Source of the DNA: Acidobacteriaceae bacterium
Lineage (GTDB): Bacteria; Acidobacteriota; Terriglobia; Terriglobales; Acidobacteriaceae
NCBI GenBank assembly: GCA_003134815.1
Contig: PLCO01000063.1
Span: 62,001 to 126,000, forward strand
Direction: 5' to 3'
Length of the DNA stretch: 64,000 bases
Made by a program: the position numbers and the translations under genes. Positions 1-9,449 of the stretch are shown one piece after another (positions within the stretch are counted from its first letter, which is position 1; each line of letters begins with the position of its first letter). Under the pieces are notes generated by a model. It saw only the letters and a program-made list of their open reading frames with translations. It did no database searches and was not told where the DNA came from.

Positions 1-1419
1 CAGATCGGGAAAGTTGGTCCAGCGTTCCGAAACAGGGCCGGTAAAAACTTTTTGAATGACGGTGAGAATCACGATCGCCGTCACGAGCAATCCGAGAATC
101 GAAATTGTAGCCGCGACCCATGCGAGCGGAAAGACACCGCGGAAGATGAGAAACTCGCTGACGAAACTGTTAAGCCCGGGCAAGCCAAGCGAAGAAAACA
201 ACACGATTCCCATAAGCCCCGCAAAGACCGGCGCGGGTTTGCACAGGCCGCCAAAGTCGTCGATGCCGCGCAGGCCGCCGGTGCGGAACTGAATCATGGC
301 GATGAACCAGAAGATTGCGGCCGCTGTGATTCCGTGATTGAACATCTGCAAAATGACGCCGTTGAGCGCGGCTGCCTGGCTGGCTTGCTGCGCCGCGCTT
401 GATACCGGAACTGCCAGCGCGAAGATGGCCAGCAGGCAGTATCCAAGATGATTGACCGATGAGTAAGCGAAGACGCGCTTCAAATCTTTTTGTGCGGCGG
501 CGGCCCACGCGCCCATAACAACGGTGATGACGGCGAGGACGAGAAGCGGCGTACGCATCGCGGCGATTTGCACGCCGAAGATAGGCAGCGCGATGCGCAG
601 CAGGCCGTAGACGCCCATCTTCGACATGGCGCCGGTGAGCAGCATGGTCACGGGCGAAGGCGCCTCGGCATACGCGGCGGGCAGCCAGGTGTGGAAGGGC
701 GCGATCGGCACTTTAACAGCGAAGCCGGCGAGCACTCCGATGGCGAGCCACGGCATTACTGCGCCAAGATGCGCCGTGACCATCTGCGACAACGCGCCCG
801 ATGCGGCCATCGCGGTGAGATCGCCGAAATCCATTGTGCCCGGCGCGCCGTTGCTACCGGTGGAAAGAAACAGCGCGAGAAACGAAAGCAGCAACGCCAC
901 CGAACCGGCCATTGTGTAGACGAAGAACTGCGTGGCCGCGGGGCCGCGGCGCGGGCCGCCCCACAATTTGATGAGGAAGAATGCCGGGATGAGGCTCAGC
1001 TCCCAAAATAGAAACCAGTGAAAGAAATTGAGCGCAGTGAAGGAGCCGAAGAGGCCGGATTCGAGGATGAGAATGAGGCCGTAGAAAAGGCCGGGCATGT
1101 GGTGCACGCGATGCGATGCGTCAACCGACATAAGCGTGACGATGGCAGAGAGCAGTAGCATCAGCGCGCCCAGGCCGTCGACGCCGAGGTGATACTCGAT
1201 GCCCAGCGAGGGCGCCCATGGATGCAGTTCCACGAGGCCGATGATTCCGGTGGCGGGCAGGTTGATCCAGATGATAAGCGATAGAACAAGGCAGCTAATC
1301 GAAGAGACGAGCGCAACGCCGCGCGCATGCTTGCCGGCGAAAAGCGCGATGGCTGCGCCGACGAGCGGGAGCACGGTGAGGAGCGTCAAAATCGGAAAGC
1401 CGGTCGCGATGTCGTTCAT
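1..1419 (-). CDS. nuoM: NADH-quinone oxidoreductase subunit M (partial, 3' end beyond window)
   Basis: Proton-pumping membrane subunit of respiratory complex I. The first 473 codons are visible and open to the left edge, so the C-terminus is missing. It starts at an ATG that overlaps the nuoL stop as ATGA (1416-1419), showing translational coupling. The protein is an almost continuous series of hydrophobic helices and carries the antiporter-like signature around AEAPSPVTMLLTGAMSKMG, followed by KDLKRVFAYSSVNHLGY. These are the conserved lysine/histidine channel regions of the NuoL/M/N family; position directly after nuoL and length point to NuoM rather than NuoN. nuoN would be expected next, outside the window. 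Confidence 0.95.
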   Translation of the reverse strand, partial: MNDIATGFPILTLLTVLPLVGAAIALFAGKHARGVALVSSISCLVLSLIIWINLPATGIIGLVELHPWAPSLGIEYHLGVDGLGALMLLLSAIVTLMSVDASHRVHHMPGLFYGLILILESGLFGSFTALNFFHWFLFWELSLIPAFFLIKLWGGPRRGPAATQFFVYTMAGSVALLLSFLALFLSTGSNGAPGTMDFGDLTAMAASGALSQMVTAHLGAVMPWLAIGVLAGFAVKVPIAPFHTWLPAAYAEAPSPVTMLLTGAMSKMGVYGLLRIALPIFGVQIAAMRTPLLVLAVITVVMGAWAAAAQKDLKRVFAYSSVNHLGYCLLAIFALAVPVSSAAQQASQAAALNGVILQMFNHGITAAAIFWFIAMIQFRTGGLRGIDDFGGLCKPAPVFAGLMGIVLFSSLGLPGLNSFVSEFLIFRGVFPLAWVAATISILGLLVTAIVILTVIQKVFTGPVSERWTNFPDL

Positions 1420-3491
1420 GGCCGGCTGCTCCAGAAAAGAATCACGGCCAGAGCGATGACAGCCACGGCCAGAATGCGAAGGTAATTCTGCACGCGGCCA
1501 TTCTGAAGGCTCGCCAGCAGGCCGCCACCTGAGGAGATTTCATCACAGGTTTTGTCGAAGCCGCCATCAACCCAGTTGATGTCGAGCAGGCGATTGAGCT
1601 GCGCCCAAAGTGCGAACAGCCAGGCAACGAGAGCCACGATGCCGCCCCATACGCGGCGATCGAGCCAATCGGCCACGCGCGCCCACCACTTGTAGAAGGC
1701 GATCACCGTGACGCCGTAGAACTCGTCGACGTAGAGTCGGTCGCGGAGCGGGGCCCATATCCAAGGAACGGATTTTTCGAGCACATCTGGTTCTTCCGGT
1801 TTTGGCGATTTGTTGCCGTAGAGCCGCCAGCCGAATCCGAGGCCGAGAAAAACTACGAGCGTAGAAGTGGCCATGAGCAAAAGGAAGCTCGGCTCGACAA
1901 GGTTGTGAAAGCTGAACGCCGCCGCGCGCCCTTCAAGAAACGCGTGGAACCAGGGCCACGCAGGCGTGCCGATCAAGCCCAGCGCCATTGCGAAGAAGGC
2001 CAGGATCGCTAGCGGCGTCGTCATCACGCTCGGGCTTTCGTGCGCCGGCTTATGCCCGCGCCAATAGCCAAGAAAGACGTAGCAAACCTGTCGCGTCATA
2101 TAAAAAGCGGTGAGCAGCGCGCCAAAGACGAGCAGGTAAAACGGGCCTTTGATCGCGGTGGAATGCTGCGCGGCTTCGAGAATGCCGTCCTTCGACCAGA
2201 ATCCAGAAAAGAAAATTGGGAAACCGCACAGCGCCAGCATGCCGATGGCGTAGGTGATAAAGGTGAGCGGCATGTTGACCTTGAGGCCGCCCATGCGGCG
2301 AATGTCCTGCTCCTCATGGCAGCCGTGGATCACCGAGCCGGCGCCAAGAAACAAGAGCGCCTTAAAAAATGCGTGCGTGATCAGGTGAAACATTCCCACG
2401 GCAACGCCGCCGAGGCCGAGTCCGGCCATCATGTAACCGAGCTGCGAAACAGTGGAGTAGGCAAGGATGCGTTTGATGTCGTTTTGCGCGACGGCGATAA
2501 GCGCGGCGAAAACCGCCGTGGCCGCGCCGACCCAAGTGACGACGGTGAGTGCAACTGTTGTGCCACCGGGCTGCGCTCCGATTTGCATCAATGGATACAC
2601 GCGCGCGACGAGATAGACGCCTGCAGCAACCATGGTGGCCGCGTGAATGAGCGCGGAGACGGGCGTGGGGCCTTCCATCGCGTCGGGCAGCCAGACGTGC
2701 AGCGGAAGCTGGCCGCTCTTGCCAGCTGCTCCGGCAAAGATGAGCAGGCCGATGGCGCCCGCGGCGCTGAGTCCAAGACCCGCGTGTTGCGTGAGCAGGT
2801 TGGCAAGGGCGATGGGTTCCAGCGAACCAGTTCCATTGTTGTAGAAAAGCAGCGTGCCGGTCGAGGAAAACAGCCAGACAATTCCGAGAAAAAAGAAAAT
2901 GTCGCCGACGCGCGTGGTGATGAATGCTTTTTTCGCGGCAGCGGCTGCCGACGGCTTTTGATACCAGAAGCCGATGAGCAGATACGACGTGAGACCGACG
3001 ATCTCCCAGCACATGAAAAGCAGAAGCAGGCTGTTCGAGATCACGACGCCGAGCATGGCTCCGGCAAAAAGCGACATGAAGCAGAAAAAGCGGGTGAAGT
3101 TTTCGTCGTGGGCCATGTAGCCGACGGAGTAGATGAAGATGAGCAGGCCGACAAAGCTGACCATCACAAGCATGACAGCGGCGAGAGGATCAATCACCCA
3201 TCCAAGATCGACGCTCGTTGCGCCGAAGTGCAGCCACGTGAAATTGACGGTCTCGCGAACGGCTGCGCCGTGCGCCCAACCGCTCAGGACATATGCAAAG
3301 GCAGCGAGCGACAAGAGCAGCGAGAAACCAAGCGAACCGATGGCCAGCGTTGACGCGAATTTCCGGCGCGGCTGCTTGAGCAGCGCAATGATGCCGGAGG
3401 CGACCATCGGCACAGCGGGGATGAGCCACAAAATTCTCGCGATCGAGGAAGCGGCGAATTGTGGAGTGACTGCAGCAGATTGCGCGATCAA
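1416..3491 (-). CDS. nuoL: NADH-quinone oxidoreductase subunit L
   Basis: The largest antiporter-like, proton-translocating subunit of complex I, 691 residues and very hydrophobic. Family landmarks are visible: CWEIVGLTSYLLIGFWY near residue 140, the channel region LPDAMEGPTPVSALIHAATMV, and DIKRILAYSTVSQLGYM. The C-terminal region (WIWAPLRDRLYVDEFYG and beyond) matches the extended tail that forms the long lateral helix in NuoL and is absent from NuoM and NuoN. It lies 4 bp after nuoK and overlaps the nuoM start by 4 bp, so all three are read as one transcript. Confidence 0.97.
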   Translation of the reverse strand: MIAQSAAVTPQFAASSIARILWLIPAVPMVASGIIALLKQPRRKFASTLAIGSLGFSLLLSLAAFAYVLSGWAHGAAVRETVNFTWLHFGATSVDLGWVIDPLAAVMLVMVSFVGLLIFIYSVGYMAHDENFTRFFCFMSLFAGAMLGVVISNSLLLLFMCWEIVGLTSYLLIGFWYQKPSAAAAAKKAFITTRVGDIFFFLGIVWLFSSTGTLLFYNNGTGSLEPIALANLLTQHAGLGLSAAGAIGLLIFAGAAGKSGQLPLHVWLPDAMEGPTPVSALIHAATMVAAGVYLVARVYPLMQIGAQPGGTTVALTVVTWVGAATAVFAALIAVAQNDIKRILAYSTVSQLGYMMAGLGLGGVAVGMFHLITHAFFKALLFLGAGSVIHGCHEEQDIRRMGGLKVNMPLTFITYAIGMLALCGFPIFFSGFWSKDGILEAAQHSTAIKGPFYLLVFGALLTAFYMTRQVCYVFLGYWRGHKPAHESPSVMTTPLAILAFFAMALGLIGTPAWPWFHAFLEGRAAAFSFHNLVEPSFLLLMATSTLVVFLGLGFGWRLYGNKSPKPEEPDVLEKSVPWIWAPLRDRLYVDEFYGVTVIAFYKWWARVADWLDRRVWGGIVALVAWLFALWAQLNRLLDINWVDGGFDKTCDEISSGGGLLASLQNGRVQNYLRILAVAVIALAVILFWSSRP

Positions 3492-3495
3492 GCGT

Positions 3496-3819
3496 TCACC
3501 CCTTCATCCTGTCGATCTTGTCGAGTTCGGCGGTGTTGGTGTGGCGATAAATGGCGATCACGAGGCCCAGACCCACGGCAGCCTCGGCCGCCGCCACTGC
3601 GATCGAGAAGATGGCGAACATCATTCCGGTGAGCGCCTCCGGATGCGGGCCATAACGCCAAAAGGCAATCAGATTGAGATTTGCCGCGTTGAGCATCAAT
3701 TCAATTCCAATGAGAACCAGGATGGCGTTGCGCCGCACGAGCGCGCCGCCGAGGCCGATGGCGAAAAGCAGTGCCGCGACGAGCAGATAGCCTGCGAGTG
3801 GCGTAGACATTCCAGTCAT
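3496..3819 (-). CDS. nuoK: NADH-quinone oxidoreductase subunit K
   Basis: Small three-helix membrane subunit of complex I, 107 residues, close to the usual 100. Conserved features are the charged residue in GIELMLNAANLNLIAF (the proton-path glutamate) and AVAAAEAAVGLGLVIAIYR with the second membrane glutamate. The ATG at 3819 overlaps the nuoJ stop as ATGA; longer in-frame extensions upstream only read through nuoJ in the wrong frame. It couples the quinone-reducing arm to the antiporter-like subunits L, M and N. Confidence 0.97.
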   Translation of the reverse strand: MTGMSTPLAGYLLVAALLFAIGLGGALVRRNAILVLIGIELMLNAANLNLIAFWRYGPHPEALTGMMFAIFSIAVAAAEAAVGLGLVIAIYRHTNTAELDKIDRMKG

Positions 3820-4316
3820 CGCGCCCTCTCTTTCTCGTGCATGGCCACGATGACCGCGCCAATGGTGGCTGCCGTCAGCAGCAGGGCGACAATTTCGAGC
3901 GGCAATACATAACGGCCCACAAGCGCGATGCCGATGTCGTGCACAGTGACGGATGGGACGATGTTCGATTGCGGAACCGCGCTTACACTCGCGAGCACGG
4001 CCCATCCCAGCACGGCAAAGACGCCTGCTGCGATGACCAGACCCAAAAACCACGTGTGGCTGAATACGCCGCCCTTCGGCAGCTCTGAGCCGTGCGTAAG
4101 CAAAATGGCGAAGACAATAAGGATGGCGACGGCGCCGATGTAGACAAGAATCTGCGCGAAGCCGGCGAATTGCGCGTCGAGCTGGAGAAACAGCAGGGCC
4201 AATCCGGCAAACGCCACGGTGACCGCGAGCGCGCTGTGGACAAGGTGCTTGAGCAGCACCGCGGCCAGGCCGCCGGCCAGCGTGAGGGCTGCAAGCAGAT
4301 AAAAGATCGGGCTCAA
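3816..4316 (-). CDS. nuoJ: NADH-quinone oxidoreductase subunit J
   Basis: Membrane subunit of complex I, 166 residues with about five hydrophobic helices. The typical NuoJ stretch HLVHSALAVTVAFAGLALLFLQLDAQFAGFAQILVYIGAVAILIVFAI is recognisable (quoted here only to mark the family region, residues 24-72 in broken form: HLVHSALA, LDAQFAGF, QILVYIGA). The gene follows nuoH by 12 bp and overlaps nuoK by 4 bp. NuoJ contains the helix that undergoes the pi-bulge transition in known complex I structures; that is family knowledge and not something read here. Confidence 0.95.
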   Translation of the reverse strand: MSPIFYLLAALTLAGGLAAVLLKHLVHSALAVTVAFAGLALLFLQLDAQFAGFAQILVYIGAVAILIVFAILLTHGSELPKGGVFSHTWFLGLVIAAGVFAVLGWAVLASVSAVPQSNIVPSVTVHDIGIALVGRYVLPLEIVALLLTAATIGAVIVAMHEKERAR

Positions 4317-4328
4317 CGTTCGCGCTCC

Positions 4329-5549
4329 CTACTCAGCATAGCGGTATTTCCTCGGCCCAAAGTGCTGCCTGCGCATCTCGATCCGGCCGAAGATGACGTA
4401 AGCCGCCGCAAGAATAATGGTGCACACCACCCAACGCTGCCAGCCCTCGCCCATGAATCGCCACAGCGCGGTAACCAGCAAATTGAGCAGCGTGAATGGC
4501 AAGGTGAATTTCCAGGCAAAGTTCATCAACTGGTCCTGGCGCAGGCGGGGCAGCGTGCCGCGCATCCAGATAAAGACGAAGATGAAAAACATTACTTTGC
4601 CGAAGAACCATATCCACGAAGGAACAAAATTAAGGAAAGAAAACGGCGCCAACCAGCCGCCGAAAAATAGCGTGACTCCGAGGCCGGAGAGAGAAAACAT
4701 GGCGAGGTATTCGCCGAGAAAGAAGAGAGCGAATTTGAAGCCGGAATACTCGGTGTGGTAGCCGGCGACCAGCTCCGACTCGCCTTCAGGCAGATCGAAG
4801 GGAGAACGATTGGATTCGGCCGTGGCGGCGATAGCGAAAACGACAAATCCCGCCAGGCCCCACGGTGTAAAGATGTACCAGTGCGGAAAACTGCCGGTGT
4901 ATTGGTTCTGCGCCGCAACAATCGCCGGCAGCGAAAGCGAACCTGCGATCATGACAACGGAAACAGCTGAGAGCAGCAAGACAACCTCGTAGCTGATCAT
5001 CTGCGCCACGGCGCGCATGGCGCCGAGCATCGAATATTTGTTGCGGCTCGACCATCCGGCCATGAAAACAGAAAGCTCTGTCGCCGCGCCCATAGCGAAA
5101 AAGAACAGCAGGCCGGAGTCCATGTCGACCAGAACCATGTTGCGGCCCATTGGCAAAACGGCAAAGCCCATGAAGACCGTAACGACGAGCACGAGCGGCG
5201 CAAGAAAGTGAACGACCGCGTTGGCGCGGAATGGGACCACGTCCTCCTTGGTGAGCGATTTGATGCCGTCGGCGATCGGCTGAAAAAAACCAAAGGGACC
5301 GACGCGGTTGGGCCCCAGGCGATTCTGAATGCGCCCCAGGCCCTTGCGCTCAAAGACCGTGGTCAGCGCAAAGAGGCCGGGAAACACGCAGACAATGGCG
5401 ACAACGCCAAGCACAACGCCCGCCGCGGGCCGAATCGCAACAGGAAAAAATCCCACCAGCCAATTGCGCAGCAGGACAAAAATCTGATCGAGATTCGTAA
5501 AGAGTGGATTCGCAAGAAGGAGATTCGCGGCCCCAAGCATCGTGATCAT
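4329..5549 (-). CDS. nuoH: NADH-quinone oxidoreductase subunit H
   Basis: Complex I membrane subunit that lines the ubiquinone/menaquinone entry channel, 406 residues with about eight helices. Visible motifs include ERKGLGRIQNRLGPNRVGP near residue 70, DGIKSLTKED, and AESNRSPFDLPEGESELVAGY, all classical NuoH signatures with the acidic loop facing the quinone site. The N-terminus is longer than in E. coli. The ATG at 5549 lies 3 bp from the nuoI stop and 10 bp after a GGAGGAGG ribosome-binding stretch inside nuoI. The order nuoI before nuoH is the reverse of the usual H-I. Confidence 0.97.
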   Translation of the reverse strand: MITMLGAANLLLANPLFTNLDQIFVLLRNWLVGFFPVAIRPAAGVVLGVVAIVCVFPGLFALTTVFERKGLGRIQNRLGPNRVGPFGFFQPIADGIKSLTKEDVVPFRANAVVHFLAPLVLVVTVFMGFAVLPMGRNMVLVDMDSGLLFFFAMGAATELSVFMAGWSSRNKYSMLGAMRAVAQMISYEVVLLLSAVSVVMIAGSLSLPAIVAAQNQYTGSFPHWYIFTPWGLAGFVVFAIAATAESNRSPFDLPEGESELVAGYHTEYSGFKFALFFLGEYLAMFSLSGLGVTLFFGGWLAPFSFLNFVPSWIWFFGKVMFFIFVFIWMRGTLPRLRQDQLMNFAWKFTLPFTLLNLLVTALWRFMGEGWQRWVVCTIILAAAYVIFGRIEMRRQHFGPRKYRYAE

Positions 5550-5552
5550 GAC

Positions 5553-6242
5553 CTAGCTTCCTCCTCCTGCCGGTTTCGTCGCATCCGTCAAACTTGCGGC
5601 TTCGGGCGCAGTCGCGGCGAGCCCAGACGAGTCAGCCTTTGCCGGCGCCGCAGGCTGAGTCGCTGCGGCCGCAGCCTTTGCGGCAGCCGCCTCGGCTGCA
5701 GCCTTGGCCTTCGCTTCCACCTTGGCTTTTTCTTCGGCGAGTCGCGCGTCCACTTCGGCGGCTTCCGTCGGGTGGATTGCGTGGTAATACTCATTCGAGC
5801 GGGATAGCTCCTTGCGGTCATAGAGCAGGCCGCCGAAACGATCGTCGGTGGCCAGCTCAAATTGCGTGTCCATCTTAATGGCCTCGAACGGGCAAACTTC
5901 AACGCAGATCTGGCAGCTCATGCAGACGGAGATATCGATGTCGAACCGCGCAGGATAAAACTGCGGCTTGCCCACGTAGTCCGGCTTCTTGTCGGTGCTC
6001 TTGTCTATATAGATGCACTTGGGCGGGCACTCTTTCTCGCAGATCTGGCAGGCCACGCAGCGCATGCCGGCCTCCCAGTCCGTGCCGTCGTACACCAGAA
6101 AGGGAAAGACGCGCGCGTTTTCGGCGGTCGGGATCCGCTGTTCCGGATACTCTACCGTCGTAAGCCGCTCTTTGGAGACATAGCTGCCGAAGAAATTCCT
6201 CGCCGTCTCCGCCATCCCCTTCAGAATCCCGTCACCCAGCAA
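5553..6242 (-). CDS. nuoI: NADH-quinone oxidoreductase subunit I, ferredoxin-like, with Ala-rich tail
   Basis: Peripheral-arm subunit carrying two [4Fe-4S] clusters (N6a, N6b), 229 residues. Two cysteine motifs are visible: CVACQICEKECP near residue 58 and CMSCQICVEVCP near residue 103. The first codon appears to be TTG (6240-6242), supported by GGAGG six bases upstream; an in-frame ATG ten codons later lacks comparable spacing. After about residue 165 the protein becomes an Ala/Lys/Glu-rich and then Ala/Pro-rich low-complexity tail of some 60 residues that is not part of the family core and is probably disordered. Confidence 0.95.
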   Translation of the reverse strand: MLGDGILKGMAETARNFFGSYVSKERLTTVEYPEQRIPTAENARVFPFLVYDGTDWEAGMRCVACQICEKECPPKCIYIDKSTDKKPDYVGKPQFYPARFDIDISVCMSCQICVEVCPFEAIKMDTQFELATDDRFGGLLYDRKELSRSNEYYHAIHPTEAAEVDARLAEEKAKVEAKAKAAAEAAAAKAAAAATQPAAPAKADSSGLAATAPEAASLTDATKPAGGGS

Positions 6243-6258
6243 TGCATCCTCCGGTTTG

Positions 6259-6292
6259 AGCCTCTAGCTCTCGCTTCTAGCCTCTAGCCTCT
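6259..6292. repeat. Degenerate 7-bp repeat array, nuoD-nuoI gap
   Basis: Units AGCCTCT, AGCTCTC, GCTTCT (one base short), AGCCTCT, AGCCTCT lie head to tail between nuoD and nuoI. It belongs to the heptamer family seen at many gene ends in this window. Confidence 0.7.
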
Positions 6293-6354
6293 TCGTGCAC
6301 TACCGCGCTTCCGCATTCACTCATAATTCCATTTCCAAACAAGATAGCTGGAAG

Positions 6355-7527
6355 CTATCGATCCACTTCTCCCAGAACAATATCCACGCTGCCAAATATC
6401 AGCACCACATCGGCGACATTATGCCCCAGGCACATGTCTTCGAGAATCGTCAGGTTGATCAGGCTCGGCGGCCGCACGCGATAGCGATACGGATTCGGCC
6501 CGCCGTCGCTGATGAGATAAAAGCCAAGCTCGCCCTTGGGCGCTTCGATGCGGCCGTACGCCTCGCCGGGCTTGGGACGGAATCCGCGAATCTTCGCTTT
6601 CGCATCCATGATCGGGCCAGTAGGAATTGTCGGGAGCGCCTGCTCCAGAATCTTGATCGACTCGCGCATTTCGAGAATGCGAACCATGTAGCGGTCGTAG
6701 ATATCGCCGTGGTCGCCGAGCGGAACGCGGAATTGAAAGCGATCGTAGATGCCGTAGCGGTCCACTTTGCGAATGTCGTAATTCACTCCCGCCGCGCGCA
6801 GCATCGGCCCCGAAACTCCGGCGTTGACGGCAAGCTCCGGCGGCAGAATGCCCATGCCCTGGCAGCGCGCCATCAGAATTTCGTTGGTCGAGAGCAGCGC
6901 CTCGAACTCATCGACAAACGCCGGCAGGCCGGCCACAACTTTGCGCGTGGCGTCAAGCCACGGCCCCGAAACGTCTACGCGACAGCCGCCGAAACGCATG
7001 TAGTTGCACATCATGCGCGAACCGGTGAGCGATTCAAACAGGTCAAGAATTTTTTCACGCTCTTTGAAGGCGTACATCAGCGGCGTGCCGCTCGCGCCCA
7101 TCTCCTGGATGAGAAAGCCGATGGACGAAGCGTGATTTTGCACCCGCGTCAGCTCGGCGAGAATCACGCGAATGTATTCGGCGCGCTCGGGAACCGCTTG
7201 ACCGACGAGCTTTTCCACCGCCAGCGCGTAGGCCCAGTTGTTGGTTAGAGAGCAGAAGTAATCCAGGCGGTCGGTGTAGGGCATCGAGGCAAGATACGAA
7301 GCGCCCTCTGCAATCTTTTCGTGGTTGCGGTGCAGGTAGCCGAAGACCGGCTTGAGGCGAACGACGCGCTCGCCGTCAAGCGCCACATCCATGCGAAAGA
7401 CGCCGTGCGTCGACGGATGGTGCGGCCCCATGGCGACTTCAAGCAGCTCGCCCTCGCCCTCCGGCTCAATCACCGGCGGCCGATTCCAGCCTTCGACTCT
7501 CTCCGCTTTGTCTTCCGCAACACTCAT
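6355..7527 (-). CDS. nuoD: NADH-quinone oxidoreductase subunit D
   Basis: 49-kDa-type peripheral subunit that forms the quinone-binding cavity together with NuoB, 390 residues. Clear landmarks are [13 protein letters not shown] near residue 34 (the conserved His loop and Tyr/His quinone contact region), [12 protein letters not shown], and the C-terminal [15 protein letters not shown] ending read here as [27 protein letters not shown]. It is a separate gene, not fused to nuoC. AAAGGA lies about 5 bp before the ATG. It is separated from nuoC by a repeat array and from nuoI by 112 bp. Confidence 0.97.
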   Translation of the reverse strand: MSVAEDKAERVEGWNRPPVIEPEGEGELLEVAMGPHHPSTHGVFRMDVALDGERVVRLKPVFGYLHRNHEKIAEGASYLASMPYTDRLDYFCSLTNNWAYALAVEKLVGQAVPERAEYIRVILAELTRVQNHASSIGFLIQEMGASGTPLMYAFKEREKILDLFESLTGSRMMCNYMRFGGCRVDVSGPWLDATRKVVAGLPAFVDEFEALLSTNEILMARCQGMGILPPELAVNAGVSGPMLRAAGVNYDIRKVDRYGIYDRFQFRVPLGDHGDIYDRYMVRILEMRESIKILEQALPTIPTGPIMDAKAKIRGFRPKPGEAYGRIEAPKGELGFYLISDGGPNPYRYRVRPPSLINLTILEDMCLGHNVADVVLIFGSVDIVLGEVDR

Positions 7528-7540
7528 TGAATCCTTTTTC

Positions 7541-7603
7541 GTGAACCGTGACCCGCGTTACGTGACGCTCGCTCCTTAGTCCCCAGTCCCTAGTCCCTCG
7601 CTC
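7541..7603. repeat. Nine-unit 7-bp repeat array overlapping the nuoC 3' end
   Basis: In strict 7-bp register: GTGAACC, GTGACCC, GCGTTAC, GTGACGC, TCGCTCC, TTAGTCC, CCAGTCC, CTAGTCC, CTCGCTC. The nuoC stop codon is bases 7576-7578, so the last four units lie inside the nuoC reading frame and encode its last residues. Confidence 0.8.
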
Positions 7604-8265
7604 TTATGCTCCTGCGCCCGATTCAGCACCTCATCGTGCGGCGTGGGTTCGTACTCAAAGTCGTCCGGCTCAACGTAGTCCTTGCGCATCGGATGGTCCT
7701 TGAATTCGTCCCACATTAATATGCGGCGCAGGTCCGGATGGCCGGTAAAAACGATTCCGTAAAGATCGAAGATTTCGCGTTCCTGAAATTCGGCCGCGCG
7801 CCAGACCGGCGTAAGCGACGGCAGTTGAGCCTGGTCCGTCCGATTTGCCGTGCGCATCCGGATCACCAGCGGCCCGTGTTTCTTCTCGACCGAATACAAA
7901 TGGTAGACCGCTTCAAGATAGCCGGGCTCGACACGCTTGTGGGTTTCCTCAACGGTCTCATCGACGGTCTGGTCAACTTTTCCTTCTGGACCGTCGACGG
8001 TTTTGGTAACCTGACGCGTCACTTTAACTTTCTCCGCTATCTCCTTGTCGGGCCAGTCAACGCCGGTTAGGTTAGAGAGGAAATCGAAGGCAAGCTCGTC
8101 GTCGTCGCGCAGAAACTTTGCGACCGCCACTGCGCTCTCCGGCGCGAGTCGCAGCGAGTGCTGCGCGGAGGGACTGGGGTTGGGCACAAACTCCACGCCT
8201 GCGCCCGGAACCGCCGCCTCAATTGCCGCCTTGATCTCTTCGACAGTCTTCAATTCAGCTACCAA
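7576..8265 (-). CDS. nuoC: NADH-quinone oxidoreductase subunit C
   Basis: 30-kDa-type subunit of the complex I connecting module, 229 residues. The family core is visible as [20 protein letters not shown] followed by [17 protein letters not shown] and [22 protein letters not shown]. Two oddities are seen. First, a charged insert of about 35 residues ([20 protein letters not shown]) sits between the first beta-strands and the core. Second, the last residues [10 protein letters not shown] are encoded by heptamer repeat. The first codon appears to be TTG (8263-8265) without a clear ribosome-binding site, so the exact start is less certain than the gene. Confidence 0.93.
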   Translation of the reverse strand: MVAELKTVEEIKAAIEAAVPGAGVEFVPNPSPSAQHSLRLAPESAVAVAKFLRDDDELAFDFLSNLTGVDWPDKEIAEKVKVTRQVTKTVDGPEGKVDQTVDETVEETHKRVEPGYLEAVYHLYSVEKKHGPLVIRMRTANRTDQAQLPSLTPVWRAAEFQEREIFDLYGIVFTGHPDLRRILMWDEFKDHPMRKDYVEPDDFEYEPTPHDEVLNRAQEHKSEGLGTGD

Positions 8266-8301
8266 CTCTCAGCAATTCCGCGCCGCCGCGATGTTGTTCT
8301 G

Positions 8302-8348
8302 TTCCCTATTCCCTATTCCCTATTCCCTGTTCCCTGCTCCCTGCTCTT

Positions 8349-8350
<2 letters not shown>
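8302..8350. repeat. Seven-unit 7-bp repeat array at the nuoB stop
   Basis: TTCCCTA x3, TTCCCTG x2, CTCCCTG, CTCTTTT in perfect register. The array fills the nuoB-nuoC gap and its last unit overlaps the nuoB stop (8349-8351). On the mRNA it reads as purine-rich TAGGGAA/CAGGGAA units. Confidence 0.9.
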
Positions 8351-8963
<613 letters not shown>

Positions 8964-8980
8964 CGGTCGCCCCAGATGCA

Positions 8981-9075
8981 AGTTCACAGTTCGTAGTTCA
9001 CAGTTCACAGTTCAGAGAAGCCCGCTGCAGGTCAACTGCGAATTACGAACTGTGAACTGCGAACTGCGAACTGCC
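8981..9075. repeat. Two opposed 7-bp arrays forming an inverted repeat, nuoA-nuoB gap
   Basis: Left array 8981-9015: AGTTCAC, AGTTCGT, AGTTCAC, AGTTCAC, AGTTCAG. Right array 9034-9075: AACTGCG, AATTACG, AACTGTG, AACTGCG, AACTGCG, AACTGCC. The right array is close to the reverse complement of the left, so the transcript could fold into a long imperfect hairpin with an 18-base loop. The right array ends two bases before the nuoA stop. Confidence 0.9.
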
Positions 9076-9077
9076 TT

Positions 9078-9449
9078 TCACTGCCACGTCAACACGCCTT
9101 TTGCCCAGGCCCAGGCCAATCCCTCAACCAGCAGCAGAACAAAAACCAACATGGCCGCGCACGCCGCCGCGCCAAGCCCAGTAAAAGCCACGGCGAACGG
9201 AAGCAGAAACACGGCTTCCACGTCGAAGATGAGAAAGATAATGCCGTAAAGGTAGTAGGCCGAACGGAATCCCATCCAGGCGTCGCCCTTCGACTCCAGG
9301 CCGCACTCGTAAATTGCGTTCTTGATCGCGTTCGGCTTGGGCGGCGAATACACCCGTGCCCAAAGCCAGGCCAGCCCCAGTGGTGCCAGGCCAAAGCCCA
9401 GCGCCGCAACAAATAGAACTGATAATGAAAAGTAAGAACTAGAAGCCAT
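9078..9449 (-). CDS. nuoA: NADH-quinone oxidoreductase subunit A
   Basis: First gene of the operon and a three-helix membrane subunit of complex I, 123 residues. The diagnostic NuoA segment YECGLESKGDAW with the conserved Cys and following acidic residues, then FRSAYYLYGIIFLIFDVEAVFLLPF, is intact. In the leader RNA, bases 9457-9473 form a 6-bp hairpin (GAGAGT/ACTCTC) with AGGAA in the loop, and the ATG follows 7 bases after it. No better ribosome-binding sequence is visible closer to the start. Confidence 0.96.
   Translation of the reverse strand: MASSSYFSLSVLFVAALGFGLAPLGLAWLWARVYSPPKPNAIKNAIYECGLESKGDAWMGFRSAYYLYGIIFLIFDVEAVFLLPFAVAFTGLGAAACAAMLVFVLLLVEGLAWAWAKGVLTWQ

Noticed and set aside
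2040-3353. 437-codon plus-strand frame opposite nuoL
   Set aside because: It is the antisense shadow of nuoL; charged, repeat-poor and without start signal.
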